Assembly: GCF_004569635.1 (NCBI RefSeq)
Contig: NZ_SPOZ01000006.1
Span: 1 to 64,000 of the forward strand
Direction of reading: 5' to 3'
Length of the DNA stretch: 64,000 nucleotides
DNA from: Streptococcus sp. LYSM12
GTDB lineage: Bacteria > Bacillota > Bacilli > Lactobacillales > Streptococcaceae
Shown piece after piece: positions 1 through 9,340 of this stretch (the stretch's first letter is position 1; each line of letters opens with the position of its first letter). The translations under genes and the position numbers were made by a program. The notes beneath the pieces are model-generated. The model searched no databases and had not been told where the DNA came from. It saw only the letters and a program-made list of their open reading frames with translations.

Positions 1-3000
1 GAAACCAAGTATAGCTACGACGAAGCAGGTAACCTTGAGAAACTGACCAGTCCGTCAGGCGCGACCACAACCTTTAACTATACAACTCTCGACCAGCTTA
101 AGACCATTACCAGTCCGACCGGTCGAGCGCTTGCTTCCCACTATGACCCAGTCGGTCAAGTAACCAAGCGAACTATCAACGGCAAGCGGGAGACCAGTTA
201 TAGCTACGACCCCAATGGCAACCTCCTCGAGGAAACCAATCCCCTGGGGCAAGTGACCAAGCGGACCTATGATGCCCTTAATCGCTTGACCAGTGAGAGT
301 GATACCGCAGGTCAACTCAACCTCTACAGCTATGACCATGACAACCATGTGACCAAGGTCATGAATGAAGCGGGTGGTCAAGCCACCAGGACCTATGACG
401 GCAATGGGAATCTAACCAGTGTCTTATCTGGTAGTGAGCGCATCAAGAGCTATAGCTATGACCTGAAAGACCAGTTGATTTCAGCCACTCAAGGGTCAGG
501 GAACCAGGCGTCAACCTCCACCTATACCTATGATAGTGTGGGCAATGTCACTTCTATTACCAACGGCAATGGTAAGGTCACGACCTACACCTATGACCAA
601 CTCTCCAATGTCATTGAGCGGATGACTGCTCTTGGCGACAAGGAAACCTACAGCTACAACATCAATCACCAGCTTGAGAAAGTCACCAAAGCCGATGGAG
701 AGACCATCACCTATGACTACAACAAGCTGGATCAACTGCTCACCGTAGACTATTCTAAGAAAGAAGACGGTCAAGTCCTCTATACCTATGATGCGGACGG
801 CCGCCGTGTGTCTATGAGTGATCTGACAGGGACTACTCATTACGAGACCAACCTGGAGGGTGAAATCACCGGTGTTCGTCAGGGCGATGGCAGTCTTATT
901 CAGTACGACTATGATGACTTTGGCAATATCCGTCAGATGACCTATCCAGACGGAAGCACCGTTTCCTACACCTATGACGAGCTGGACCGCTTGACCTCTG
1001 TGACGGATGTCAACGGGCTCAAAACGACCTATACCTACAACGAAGCAGGGGATATAACCGAAGTCAAACGTGGGGATGGGACCAAGAGCTTCTTGACCTA
1101 TGACAAGGCACACCGTGTGACCGAACTCCGTCATGTGGACAAGAAGAACAAGCTGATTTCTAGCTATGCCTATGAGTACGACGATGGCAGCTACATCACC
1201 AAGGAAACCATCACACAGGACGGCGAAACCATTATTCAAGCCTACAGCTATGATAGCCTGGGACAAGTAGAGACCATGACGGTCTCCGACAAGGCAGGAA
1301 AAGAACTGTCCACTCTCACCTATACCTATGACCTGGCTGGAAACAAGCTGACCAGCACCGAAGCCACCGATGGTAAGGAAGACAAGACCACCTTTAGCTA
1401 CGATGATAACAACCGTCTGATCAAGTTGGAGAACAAGGACGGTGTGACCACCTACACTTACGATAAGAACGGCAACCGGATTTCTTCTAAGAAGAAGGAT
1501 GAGAAGTTAGACTACCTCTACGACACGGAGAACCGTCTGCTTGCGGTCAAGGATAAGGAGGGTCTTTTGATGGCGGCTCTTTATGATGGGGATGACAATC
1601 GAGTCTTTACCGCCAGCCGTAAAGAGGGCCAACATACCTATCCACTCTTCAAACGCGAGGAGAAGAAGAAATCTCCCTATACTTCTCCAAATGGGGAGGA
1701 ACATAGCCTCTTCTGGTATGGCTTTAGTCAGAACGTTCTACAGTCGCTCTCTACCTTGCCACAAACTATCGGGACTATCTGGCATGAGATTTTTGACGAT
1801 GTTTCTACTGCCTACCACAAGAAAGTGGTGAAAGACAGAGCCAATGAGGAGGGGCTTGTCATCAACCCGCCAGATTTAGGAAAACTCTCTGGTGAGGGTG
1901 ATGTGACCTATGCCAGCCAAGTCAAGGAAGTTCTTATCCCTTACACCACGAGAGAAGACACATTCAACTATTATGAGGAACGCAACTATGTCAATGATGT
2001 CAATCGGGCACATACCGAAGTTCTTCAGACCTATGACCGTGAGCTGAAAGCCAGTGAGACCTATACCTATGGACAGGGTAGAACGTCTTACCTGAATCAT
2101 GAAACAGGCGACCATTACAACTATCTGGCCAACCAGTCTGGTTCTGTGACAGGTTTGACCAAGGAGGGAGAAGCAGTAGCCTCCACCAGCTACACTCTTT
2201 ACGGTTCTACCAAGCAGTCAACAGATGAAACAGGCAATCCATTTGCCTACAATGGGGAAGCAAGGGACATCACAGGTCTTGACTACCTGCGTGCAAGATA
2301 TTATGATAGCAGGGCTGGCATTTTCTTAACCGAGGATAGCTATGCGGGTCAAGCAACAGACCCCCTCAGTCAGAACCGCTACAGCTATGTCCACAATAAT
2401 CCTGTTAACTATACTGATCCAAGTGGGCATGTCGCTTCTTCTCCGTTTACCATGTTTTTAGGTGGTGGGAAACCTCGATATACTCAACCAAGACCACTGA
2501 TTAACTATGAGAATGGCACCCTCTATGCGCCTAATACACCTGAAAATAAGGCTCATCAAATCCGTCAGCAACAGACAGGTGTGTATAGTTACACTTATGT
2601 CCCAACCTATGTTCCAACAGCTTCCGCTTATCAGTATATTCAGCAACAGGAATCACAAGTTAGAGCTCAAGCCCATGCTCAAGCGGTCCGGTATCGTCAG
2701 CAGCAGATTCGAAATGAGTATGCACAATCAACCGGACACTATGGTACTCCTAAAACCCGTGAAGCAGCGAACCTTTTAAGAAACTGGGGCAAGGCTCTGA
2801 AAGAGACCTACACTCATGTGTGTCAGACAGCCGAGCGTGTCGGTAAGCAGACCATGAAGTCCTTGAAGAAAGTTGATTGGAAGAAAGTAGCGATTGTTGC
2901 AACAGCTACCGTAGCAGCCGTAGCCGTAACAGTGGTGACAGCAGGAGCAGCAGCCCCGGTGATTGCAGGAATGTTGGGAGTTAGTTCTTCCGCATTAGCA

Positions 3001-3822
3001 CTGGGAACAGTAGGGTTGGGGACAACGCTTGCGATTGGAGTAGGAATAGGAGCTGTGAGTGGAGCAGCAGGTGGAGCAACTTATGGCTTGGTAGAGGGCT
3101 CTCTATTCAATAGAGGTTCTAAGACCATTGCCAAGAATACTTGGAATGGAGCTGTGAATGGCTTTACTTCAGGAGGCTTGACGGGAGGTTTCGGCAGTGT
3201 CCTTACAGGTAGCACCGCAGGTCTTTCTAATCCTCTACTCCGTTATGGGGCGGACACTGCTTCTGAAACGGTAGTGGACACCCTTGTGGATTCTGCGACA
3301 GGTGGCAATGTTACACCAGCTAGTATTGGAACCAATCTTGTACTTAATGCGGTTTCAGAGGGGGTATCAGCTAGAACTGTCAAAGCGGATGTACCTACTA
3401 ACAAGTCTAAAGCTGGAAACGTGACCATTGCAAAACCACAAACAACAGATTTTTATGTTACTCCAAATGGAACTACTTTACCGGCGACTGGTTATCGATA
3501 TATGGATTCTAAACATACAATTCAAACAATGAAATCAATGCAAGCTCCTGGTGGTTACATAGGTTTTGAAAAGTTTGATTCAGCAAAACAAGTACAAGAC
3601 GCATATCAAATTTCACCCACTTGGAGTAATGCAAAATTACGAGGTGAGTTTAATACTTTACAAATAATAGATAAAGTATATGTTCCTAGGGAAGCTGGAG
3701 ATACTGGAAAATTATTAGAACCGCTTACTTCATACTATCCTCAACACGGTAAGGGCGGATACCCGCAATTAAAAACAGATTCAATAATTAACTTTGATAA
3801 GTTAGATATAATAGGAGACTAA
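1..3822 (+). CDS. Rhs/YD-repeat polymorphic toxin, 5' end outside window (cassette 1)
   Basis: The frame is open from base 1, so the gene starts upstream; 1273 residues are visible. Residues 1-450 are tandem YD repeats (Y-x-Y-D-x-x-G-N type), which in Rhs proteins form a shell around the toxin. The RHS-associated core lies near residues 720-810, with LDYLRARYYDSRAG and a closing NPVNYTDPSGH. After DPSGH comes a Gln-rich stretch, a conserved RNW..AL..T..HVC motif (residues 919-941), a hydrophobic Ala/Gly-rich segment (about 965-1110), and a unique tip of about 130 residues containing PGGYIGFEKF and LRGEFNTLQI. The core is GC-rich while the tip and following genes are AT-rich, as expected for exchangeable tips. 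I do not recognise the tip family. Export route and promoter are not visible. This is the only cassette whose core continues upstream, so it is probably the expressed copy. Confidence 0.93.
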   Translation, partial: ETKYSYDEAGNLEKLTSPSGATTTFNYTTLDQLKTITSPTGRALASHYDPVGQVTKRTINGKRETSYSYDPNGNLLEETNPLGQVTKRTYDALNRLTSESDTAGQLNLYSYDHDNHVTKVMNEAGGQATRTYDGNGNLTSVLSGSERIKSYSYDLKDQLISATQGSGNQASTSTYTYDSVGNVTSITNGNGKVTTYTYDQLSNVIERMTALGDKETYSYNINHQLEKVTKADGETITYDYNKLDQLLTVDYSKKEDGQVLYTYDADGRRVSMSDLTGTTHYETNLEGEITGVRQGDGSLIQYDYDDFGNIRQMTYPDGSTVSYTYDELDRLTSVTDVNGLKTTYTYNEAGDITEVKRGDGTKSFLTYDKAHRVTELRHVDKKNKLISSYAYEYDDGSYITKETITQDGETIIQAYSYDSLGQVETMTVSDKAGKELSTLTYTYDLAGNKLTSTEATDGKEDKTTFSYDDNNRLIKLENKDGVTTYTYDKNGNRISSKKKDEKLDYLYDTENRLLAVKDKEGLLMAALYDGDDNRVFTASRKEGQHTYPLFKREEKKKSPYTSPNGEEHSLFWYGFSQNVLQSLSTLPQTIGTIWHEIFDDVSTAYHKKVVKDRANEEGLVINPPDLGKLSGEGDVTYASQVKEVLIPYTTREDTFNYYEERNYVNDVNRAHTEVLQTYDRELKASETYTYGQGRTSYLNHETGDHYNYLANQSGSVTGLTKEGEAVASTSYTLYGSTKQSTDETGNPFAYNGEARDITGLDYLRARYYDSRAGIFLTEDSYAGQATDPLSQNRYSYVHNNPVNYTDPSGHVASSPFTMFLGGGKPRYTQPRPLINYENGTLYAPNTPENKAHQIRQQQTGVYSYTYVPTYVPTASAYQYIQQQESQVRAQAHAQAVRYRQQQIRNEYAQSTGHYGTPKTREAANLLRNWGKALKETYTHVCQTAERVGKQTMKSLKKVDWKKVAIVATATVAAVAVTVVTAGAAAPVIAGMLGVSSSALALGTVGLGTTLAIGVGIGAVSGAAGGATYGLVEGSLFNRGSKTIAKNTWNGAVNGFTSGGLTGGFGSVLTGSTAGLSNPLLRYGADTASETVVDTLVDSATGGNVTPASIGTNLVLNAVSEGVSARTVKADVPTNKSKAGNVTIAKPQTTDFYVTPNGTTLPATGYRYMDSKHTIQTMKSMQAPGGYIGFEKFDSAKQVQDAYQISPTWSNAKLRGEFNTLQIIDKVYVPREAGDTGKLLEPLTSYYPQHGKGGYPQLKTDSIINFDKLDIIGD

Positions 3823-3823
3823 A

Positions 3824-4030
3824 ATGGAATATGAAGATGTAGAACATAGGTTATTTGAGATTATTAATCGCTACATTGGTGATGCTAAAATTCGAGAACA
3901 ACTGTTGGAACAAGCTCGAGTAGCACAGTCAGTAAGGGGAGTATTATATAGCTTAGATGAACATAAAATTCAAGACTTTACAGAGGCGGACTTAAACTTT
4001 TGCAAAGATTTATTTTTCTATTTTGGATGA
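3824..4030 (+). CDS. Candidate immunity protein for cassette 1 tip
   Basis: This is a 68-residue protein beginning one base after the Rhs stop codon; the sequence GGAGAC just before the ATG can act as ribosome-binding site. It is acidic, apparently helical and has no signal peptide. I do not recognise the family. Position directly behind the toxin tip, AT-rich composition and tight spacing are the usual marks of the cognate immunity gene, so that role is inferred from context only. It is short for an immunity protein, so the gene at 4051 could be the true partner, or both may act together. Confidence 0.7.
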   Translation: MEYEDVEHRLFEIINRYIGDAKIREQLLEQARVAQSVRGVLYSLDEHKIQDFTEADLNFCKDLFFYFG

Positions 4031-4050
4031 TATTAAGGGGTAAAATAGAA

Positions 4051-4299
4051 ATGTTTGAAAAACAAGCAGCAAATCTCATTTCAAAATTATTACCCAAAAA
4101 AGAAATTGAGAATGGTGCTGAAATAGATTTAATAGCGTCTGAAATACAGTTGATGATGGCATCTTTTGATACAAGAGTACCGTTTTTTCCGACATACCCT
4201 AGGATAATAATAGATTCATGGAATTTTGATGATGAGTTAGAACTAGAGTTATTAAGATTAAATGAGTATTATAAAAGAATAATATCTGAATGGAAGTAG
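4051..4299 (+). CDS. Small acidic protein, second candidate immunity gene
   Basis: An 82-residue protein starts at ATG 4051 with AAGGGG 11 nt upstream. The frame is also open to an earlier ATG at 4000 that would overlap the preceding gene; I prefer 4051 because of the ribosome-binding site. It contains a hydrophobic centre (VPFFPTYPRIIIDSW) followed by a Glu/Leu-rich helix. No family is recognised. It sits between the first immunity candidate and repeat element copy 1, so it belongs to cassette 1. It may be the real immunity protein or the remnant of an older pair. Confidence 0.6.
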   Translation: MFEKQAANLISKLLPKKEIENGAEIDLIASEIQLMMASFDTRVPFFPTYPRIIIDSWNFDDELELELLRLNEYYKRIISEWK

Positions 4300-4460
4300 T
4301 GTATACTATTATTTTTTCTAATATACTAAGAAGGTATTTTGAGGATTGTAATATGGGAGTGATAGGTTGGAATAATTATTTGAAATGCAACAAATGGACT
4401 TTTATGATTAAAATAGACTAGATGTTAGCTTTTAGAATATAAATATTAATATAAGTGTAT

Positions 4461-4606
4461 TTCCATGGTGCTGTAGGCACTTGAGCTAGTCAGAGAGGAC
4501 TTTGAAAACGCTAAGAGGTATTTACGCGTTTTCCGTCCTCTCTTGCCTAGCTCCCCGCCCATCTATGGAGGATAACTCCATAGGTGTTTTTGACATCACC
4601 ATTAGA
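4461..4606 (+). repeat. Cassette-end structured element, copy 1
   Basis: About 145 bp starting TTCCATGGTG. Four inverted-repeat pairs can be read: A (CATGGTG with CACCAT at the two ends), B (GAGCTAG with CTAGCTC), C (AGAGGAC..GAAAACGC with GCGTTTTC..GTCCTCT) and D (ATGGAG with CTCCAT, followed by GTTTTT). A encloses the rest, B and C form one arm and D another, giving a three-way junction. In stem A this copy has A-T where copy 2 has G-C, a compensatory change. The left edge against the other copies is sharp. Confidence 0.85.
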
Positions 4607-4824
4607 ATCGCCGAAGTTGTTATGTTAAAGTACAACAAGGGAATAAAGATTGACTTACTTATTTATTCGCAAAACAGGGTAAAAATAGGTCATAAATAAA
4701 TTTTTATTAGTTGCGGAATGCCATGATAGAATGGTTAGGAACTGGTGTTCATTATGCTCATACTAAAGTTTTTTAAGGCTAAGACCATTCATTAGTAGTT
4801 GATGACAAGGGATGACAGACGAGT
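4607..4824. repeat. Post-element spacer shared with 9123-9340
   Basis: About 215 bp of AT-rich sequence follows copy 1 and is repeated almost base for base after copy 2 (for example GGAATGCCATGATAGAATGG in both, apart from one base before it). It leads directly into the Rhs core at a point equivalent to base 1461 of the expressed gene. I see no gene in it. The sharing shows that the element and this spacer are copied together as the left border of a cassette. Confidence 0.75.
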
Positions 4825-7161
4825 TTGCTTTATGATAAGAACGGCAACTGCATCTCGTCTAAAAAGCATGATGAGAAGCTAGACTACCTATACGACACGG
4901 AGAACCGTCTGCTTGCGGTCAAGGACAAGGATGGTCTTTTGATGGCGGCTCTCTATGATGGGGATGATAATAGGGTATTTACCGCCAGCCGTAAAGAGGG
5001 CAAGCATACCTATCAACTCTTCAAACGCGAGGAGAAGAAGAAATCTCCTTATACTTCTCCAAATGGGGAGGAGCACAGCCTCTTCTGGTATGGCTTTAGT
5101 CAGAATGTGCTTCAGGCACTCTCAAGCTTCCCACAGACCGTTGGGACTATCTGGCATGACCTCTTTGAGGACGTCTCCACCGCCTACCACCAGAAAGTGG
5201 CGAAAGACAGGGCGGATAGTGAGGGGCTTGTCATCAACCCACCAGACCTAGGAAATGTCCCTGGTGAGGGTGATGTGACCTATGCTAGCCAAGTCAAGGA
5301 GGTTCTTATCCCTTACACCACGAGAGAAGACACATTCAACTATTATGAGGAACGCAACTATGTCAATGATGTCAATCGGGCACATACCGAAGTTCTCCAG
5401 ACCTATGACCGGGAGCTAAAAGCCCGTGAGACCTATACCTATGGACAGGGTAGAGTGTCCTACCTCAACCATGAAACAGGAGACCACTATCACTACCTAA
5501 GCAACCAAGCAGGATCTGTGACTGGCTTGACCAAGGACGGAGTAGCAGTTGCTTCAAGCAGCTATAGTCTTTACGGATTAACCAAGCAGTCAACAGATGA
5601 AACAGGCAATCCATTTGCCTACAATGGGGAAGCAAGGGACATCACAGGTCTTGACTATCTGCGTGCAAGATACTATGATAGCAGGGCTGGGACGTTCTTA
5701 ACCGAGGATAGCTATGCGGGTCAAGCAACAGACCCCCTCAGTCAGAACCGCTATGCCTATGTCCATAACAATCCGGTGAATTACACCGACCCGAGTGGAC
5801 ATGTCGCTTCTTCTCCGTTTACCATGTTTTTAGGTGGTGGGAAACCTCGATATACTCAACCAAGACCACTGATTAACTATGAGAATGGCACCCTCTATGC
5901 GCCTAATACACCTGAAAATAAGGCTCATCAAATCCGTCAGCAGCAGACAGGTGTGTATAGTTACACTTATGTCCCAACCTATGTTCCAACAGCTTCCGCT
6001 TATCAGTATATTCAGCAACAGGAATCACAAGTTAGAGCTCAAGCCCATGCTCAAGCGGTCCGATATCGTCAGCAGCAGATTCGACATGAGTATGCACAAT
6101 CAACCGGACACTATGGTACTCCTAAAACCCGTGAAGCAGCGAACCTTTTAAGAAACTGGGGCAAAGCTCTGAAAGAGACTTACACTCATGTGTGTCAGAC
6201 AGCCGAGCGTGTCGGTAAGCAGACCATGAAGTCCTTGAAGAAAGTTGATTGGAAGAAAGTAGCAGTCACAGCAGGAGCGATTGGTGTGGGCATTGCCCTC
6301 ACTGTAGCAACAGGCGGATTGGGAGCCCCAATCGCTATGGCGATTGGAGGAGCTGCCTCAGGGGCTATCATATCTGGTTATGACGCGTACAGTTCAGGAC
6401 AACGCGGTTGGGCACTAGCAGGAGCGATTGGAAAAGGCGCAGGCTTAGGAGCGATTACTGGTTTTGCGGGTGGCTCATTGATGGGAGCAGGCTCTGGTAT
6501 TGCGACCAGTGTGACACAGAATATTAGCAATCAGGCAGTCCGTCAAGTAGCCAAGGCTGGTGTCGAAGCTGGTATTGAAACAGCGATTGATACAGGTCTC
6601 GATTTAGCAACGGGGAATAAGATTGCTGGTCAAACAGTAGCCATGAATTTTGCCTATAACCTCGTGAGCAACGGGGCAAGTAGTGTATCAACAAAGAAAG
6701 CGCCTAAGGTAGAAATTAATACAAGAAAGCCTAAAGTGGAAGACTTTAGAACAAAAATAGATAATCAAGTGATACCCATTGCTCATAAAGAATTGCCTAA
6801 GAGTTTAACAGAGACTTTTACAAATGGAAATTATCGTACTGTTATTACGGATGAAGATGTGATTCTATACCGGACATTTGGTGGGAATGCAGATGCATCA
6901 GGTGCATTCGCTACAACAACACCAGCTCAAAATAGAATTCAAGCGAAAATTGATACCGCTTTGAAGCCTGAGTGGAAGAACTCGAGAATGTATGAGGCAG
7001 AAATTCGAGTCCCAAAAGGCGAAGTTCTTAATATTGGGCAAGTTGCTCCTCAAAAAATCACTTCCACGGGAACTATCTTAAAAGGAGGTGCCGACCAAAT
7101 TTTGTTACCTAAGGATTGGCCTTTAGAATGGATAACTGATATTCACTTAGTACCAAATTGA
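4825..7161 (+). CDS. Displaced Rhs core fragment with toxin tip (cassette 2)
   Basis: The frame is open from 4816; the only early start is a TTG at 4825 without a good ribosome-binding site, so it may not be translated as it stands. It begins at YDKNGN, equivalent to codon 489 of the expressed gene, and is nearly identical to it through the core (DPSGH near 5802), the Gln-rich stretch and the RNW..HVC motif. The sequence then switches to a different Ala/Gly hydrophobic segment shared with cassettes 3 and 6. The tip (about residues 650-778) contains ILYRTFGGNADASGAF, FATTTP and GGADQILLP. That spacing resembles ADP-ribosyltransferase-type tips (R, then S/T-rich, then a late Q/E motif), but I hold this only tentatively. 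Confidence 0.8.
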   Translation: MLYDKNGNCISSKKHDEKLDYLYDTENRLLAVKDKDGLLMAALYDGDDNRVFTASRKEGKHTYQLFKREEKKKSPYTSPNGEEHSLFWYGFSQNVLQALSSFPQTVGTIWHDLFEDVSTAYHQKVAKDRADSEGLVINPPDLGNVPGEGDVTYASQVKEVLIPYTTREDTFNYYEERNYVNDVNRAHTEVLQTYDRELKARETYTYGQGRVSYLNHETGDHYHYLSNQAGSVTGLTKDGVAVASSSYSLYGLTKQSTDETGNPFAYNGEARDITGLDYLRARYYDSRAGTFLTEDSYAGQATDPLSQNRYAYVHNNPVNYTDPSGHVASSPFTMFLGGGKPRYTQPRPLINYENGTLYAPNTPENKAHQIRQQQTGVYSYTYVPTYVPTASAYQYIQQQESQVRAQAHAQAVRYRQQQIRHEYAQSTGHYGTPKTREAANLLRNWGKALKETYTHVCQTAERVGKQTMKSLKKVDWKKVAVTAGAIGVGIALTVATGGLGAPIAMAIGGAASGAIISGYDAYSSGQRGWALAGAIGKGAGLGAITGFAGGSLMGAGSGIATSVTQNISNQAVRQVAKAGVEAGIETAIDTGLDLATGNKIAGQTVAMNFAYNLVSNGASSVSTKKAPKVEINTRKPKVEDFRTKIDNQVIPIAHKELPKSLTETFTNGNYRTVITDEDVILYRTFGGNADASGAFATTTPAQNRIQAKIDTALKPEWKNSRMYEAEIRVPKGEVLNIGQVAPQKITSTGTILKGGADQILLPKDWPLEWITDIHLVPN

Positions 7162-7172
7162 TTGGAGAGACG

Positions 7173-7427
7173 ATGACAAAACTTCAAGATTATGCAAATG
7201 AAATTATGTCTATTTTAAATACGAATTATTCAAAACAATTAAAATTTTCAGGGATTATTAAAGACATACATGAATTAATGACAAGAGTTTTAGAAAAAGA
7301 TGGAGATGTTGTACTGGATGTTCCCTCTTTAGTAAGATGCTTTGTAGATGCTACAATGGATTTTGAAAGTCCCATCATCACATATTTGGAAAAAATAGAG
7401 GAAGAAATTAAAAAAGGAAAGCACTAG
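7173..7427 (+). CDS. Candidate immunity protein of cassette 2
   Basis: 84 residues from ATG 7173, with GGAG at 7164-7167 as ribosome-binding site; an in-frame TTG at 7158 would overlap the toxin stop and is less likely. The protein is helical, with a Lys/Glu-rich end. It starts 11 nt after the toxin gene, which supports the immunity role. The family is not recognised. No structured element follows this cassette. Confidence 0.7.
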   Translation: MTKLQDYANEIMSILNTNYSKQLKFSGIIKDIHELMTRVLEKDGDVVLDVPSLVRCFVDATMDFESPIITYLEKIEEEIKKGKH

Positions 7428-7592
7428 AGACTATCAGTATAGTATTGTTACAAGGACAGAATTAGTTACAACTAAGACTTAGCTGAGAATAAGATTAAAA
7501 GTCTTGAAACGAAGGACGGTCAGGAGACCAATAGCGAACTATGCCAAGAAGATTGACTGGAAGAAGGTAGCTTTACAGTAGGTGCTAATGGT
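7428..7592 (+). other. Junction between cassettes 2 and 3 with frameshifted pre-toxin remnant
   Basis: No structured element is present here. From about 7543 the sequence matches the pre-toxin region of cassette 6 (compare 15204 onward). It has lost one base near 7572, GCTTT in place of GCTGTT, which throws the lead out of frame with the tip. The first 100 bp show nothing I recognise. Confidence 0.6.
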
Positions 7593-8411
7593 GTGGGTGT
7601 TGCCCTCACGATAGCAACAGGCGGATTGGGAGCCCCAATCGCTATGGCGATTGGAGGAGCTGCCTCAGGGGCTATCATATCTGGTTATGATGCCTACAGC
7701 TCTGGCAAACGTGGTTGGGCATTAGCAGGAGCGATTACTGGTTTTGTGGGTGGCTCATTGATGGGAGCAGGCTCTGGTATTGCGACCAGTGTGACACAGA
7801 ATATTAGCAATCAGGCAGTCCGTCAAGTAGCCAAGGCTGGTGTCGAAGCTGGTATTGAAACAGCGATTGATACAGGTCTCGATTTAGCAACGGGGAATAA
7901 GATTGCTGGTCAAACAGTAGCTATGAATTTTGCTTATAACCTCGTGAGCAACGGGGCAGGCAGTGTATCAACCAAGAAAGCGTCTAAGGCGAATGTTAAT
8001 ATTGATAAACCGAAATTAGGTAATTCTGGCTCTAATGTATCAACCCCTAAACCAGATTATAGTCAAAATAGGAAATATTGGACAAATGATGTAGGGTTTA
8101 ATGGCAACAAGGTTTATCAACGAGATGACTTGATAGATCCGAACCTGACTGATAGTTTTGGTAGAACTAATGTTGAACGTATGCAAAAAGGTTTAGTTCC
8201 TATAGGATATGACGGGAGATCAATGGAATTGCATCATATGACCCAAAGATAAAGTGGTTCAATAGCTGAAGTAACCAAAACTTTCCATAGTAGTAATTAT
8301 AGTGCTATTCATATTAATACAGGAGGAATACCTTCGGGAATTAATCGTAGTGAATTTGGTAAATGGCGAGGTAGCTATTGGAAGAATAGAGCAAATGATT
8401 TCATTCCGTAA
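7593..8411 (+). pseudogene. Displaced LHH-type nuclease tip, broken by a nonsense codon (cassette 3)
   Basis: This fragment has no Rhs core, only the Ala/Gly pre-toxin segment and the tip. The tip matches the LHH family of HNH/Endonuclease VII-type nucleases: NVERMQKGLVPIGYDGRSME followed by LHHMTQ. TAA at 8250-8252 interrupts the frame right after LHHMTQR. The same frame then continues for 52 codons with the rest of the domain (GSIAEVTKTFH, IHINTGGIPSGINRSEF, KWRGSYWKNRANDF) to a natural stop at 8411. A CAA-to-TAA change would explain it. With the frameshift at its 5' end, the cassette is doubly inactive, yet its immunity gene is intact. Confidence 0.85.
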
Positions 8412-8439
8412 TACGGGTTAAAGAGAGAGAAAAAATAAA

Positions 8440-8907
8440 ATGAATAATTATGAAAAAGCAAAATTGTTGATTATTGAAAATATAGATATGATGGATTATT
8501 TTGGTAAATGCTCTAATCATATTATAGAGCTAGCAGAGAGAACATTGGGGGTAACATATCCCAAAGATTATCGGGATTTTATTAGAAACTTTGGAGCTGG
8601 TAATTTTGGTTCTTCAGAGATTTATGGTGTTTTTAGGGAAGACTTTTTAAACTCTGGTGTACCTGACTCAGTCTGGTTAACTCTATTAGAAAGAAAAGAA
8701 ATAGATTTTCCTAAGCACTTAGTAATAGTTTATGCATCAGGTAATGGAGAACTATTTTGTTTCGATTACAATCAGTTAAATTTAAATGGAGAACCTACAA
8801 TTGTATCATTTATATCAAGTAGAAACGATTACAAATATGAAGTAGTATATGATAATTTTGGTGATTTTCTTTTGGATATTGTTACTAGAGAATTGACGAT
8901 AAAATAG
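8440..8907 (+). CDS. SMI1/KNR4 (SUKH) family immunity protein of cassette 3
   Basis: 155 residues from ATG 8440, preceded by AGAGAGA as a weak ribosome-binding site. The sequence follows the SUKH pattern: an N-terminal helix ending ELAERTLGVTYPKDYRDFI, the FGAGNFGSSEIYG turn, then VIVYASGNGELFCFDY, and a C-terminal helix with NFGDFLLDIV. SUKH proteins are common immunity partners of HNH-type toxins, which fits the LHH tip just upstream. It should bind and block the nuclease in the cytoplasm. The gene is intact although its toxin is not, so it may still protect against siblings carrying the active toxin. Confidence 0.9.
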   Translation: MNNYEKAKLLIIENIDMMDYFGKCSNHIIELAERTLGVTYPKDYRDFIRNFGAGNFGSSEIYGVFREDFLNSGVPDSVWLTLLERKEIDFPKHLVIVYASGNGELFCFDYNQLNLNGEPTIVSFISSRNDYKYEVVYDNFGDFLLDIVTRELTIK

Positions 8908-8977
8908 AAAAATTTGTTGTAAGTGATTATATAGTGTTTGCTTTATAATAGTAATAAAATTAAGGATTAGCATGATG

Positions 8978-9122
8978 TTCCGTGGTGTTGTAAGCACTTG
9001 AGCTAGTTATTGAGGACTTTGAAAACGCTGGATATGATGTATCGTTTTCCGTCCTCTCTTTCCTAGCTCCCCGCCCACCTATGGAGGAAACTCCATAGGT
9101 GTTTTTGACATCACCACGGGAA
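8978..9122 (+). repeat. Cassette-end structured element, copy 2
   Basis: This copy has the clearest closing stem: TTCCGTGGTG at the left and CACCACGGGAA at the right. Stem B is GAGCTAG/CTAGCTC, stem C GAGGAC..GAAAACG/CGTTTTC..GTCCTC, and stem D CACCTATGGAG/CTCCATAGGTG followed by GTTTTT. The loop of D is GAAA in place of GATAA in copies 1 and 4. Confidence 0.88.
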
Positions 9123-9340
9123 TTACTTAGTTTGTTATTAAAGTACAACAAGGGAGTAAAGATTGGCTTACTTATTTATTCGTAAAACAGGATAAAAAAT
9201 AGGTCATAAACAAATTTTTATTAGTTACAGAATGCCATGATAGAATGGTTAGGAACTGGTGTTCATTATGCTCATACTAAAGTTTTTTTAAGGCTAAGAC
9301 CATTAGTAGTTGATGACAAGGAATGACAGGCGAGTTTGCC
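9123..9340. repeat. Post-element spacer, second copy (see 4607-4824)
   Basis: Near-identical to the spacer after copy 1, again running into the Rhs core at the YDKNGN codons. No gene is seen. Confidence 0.75.

Noticed and set aside
511..1266. 251-codon open frame on the - strand of the Rhs gene
   Set aside because: It is a mirror of the YD-repeat coding pattern; it lacks a ribosome-binding site and similar antisense frames recur at every Rhs copy.
4502..4699. 65-codon open frame inside repeat copy 1
   Set aside because: It lies across the arms of the structured element, is not kept in the other copies and has no ribosome-binding site.
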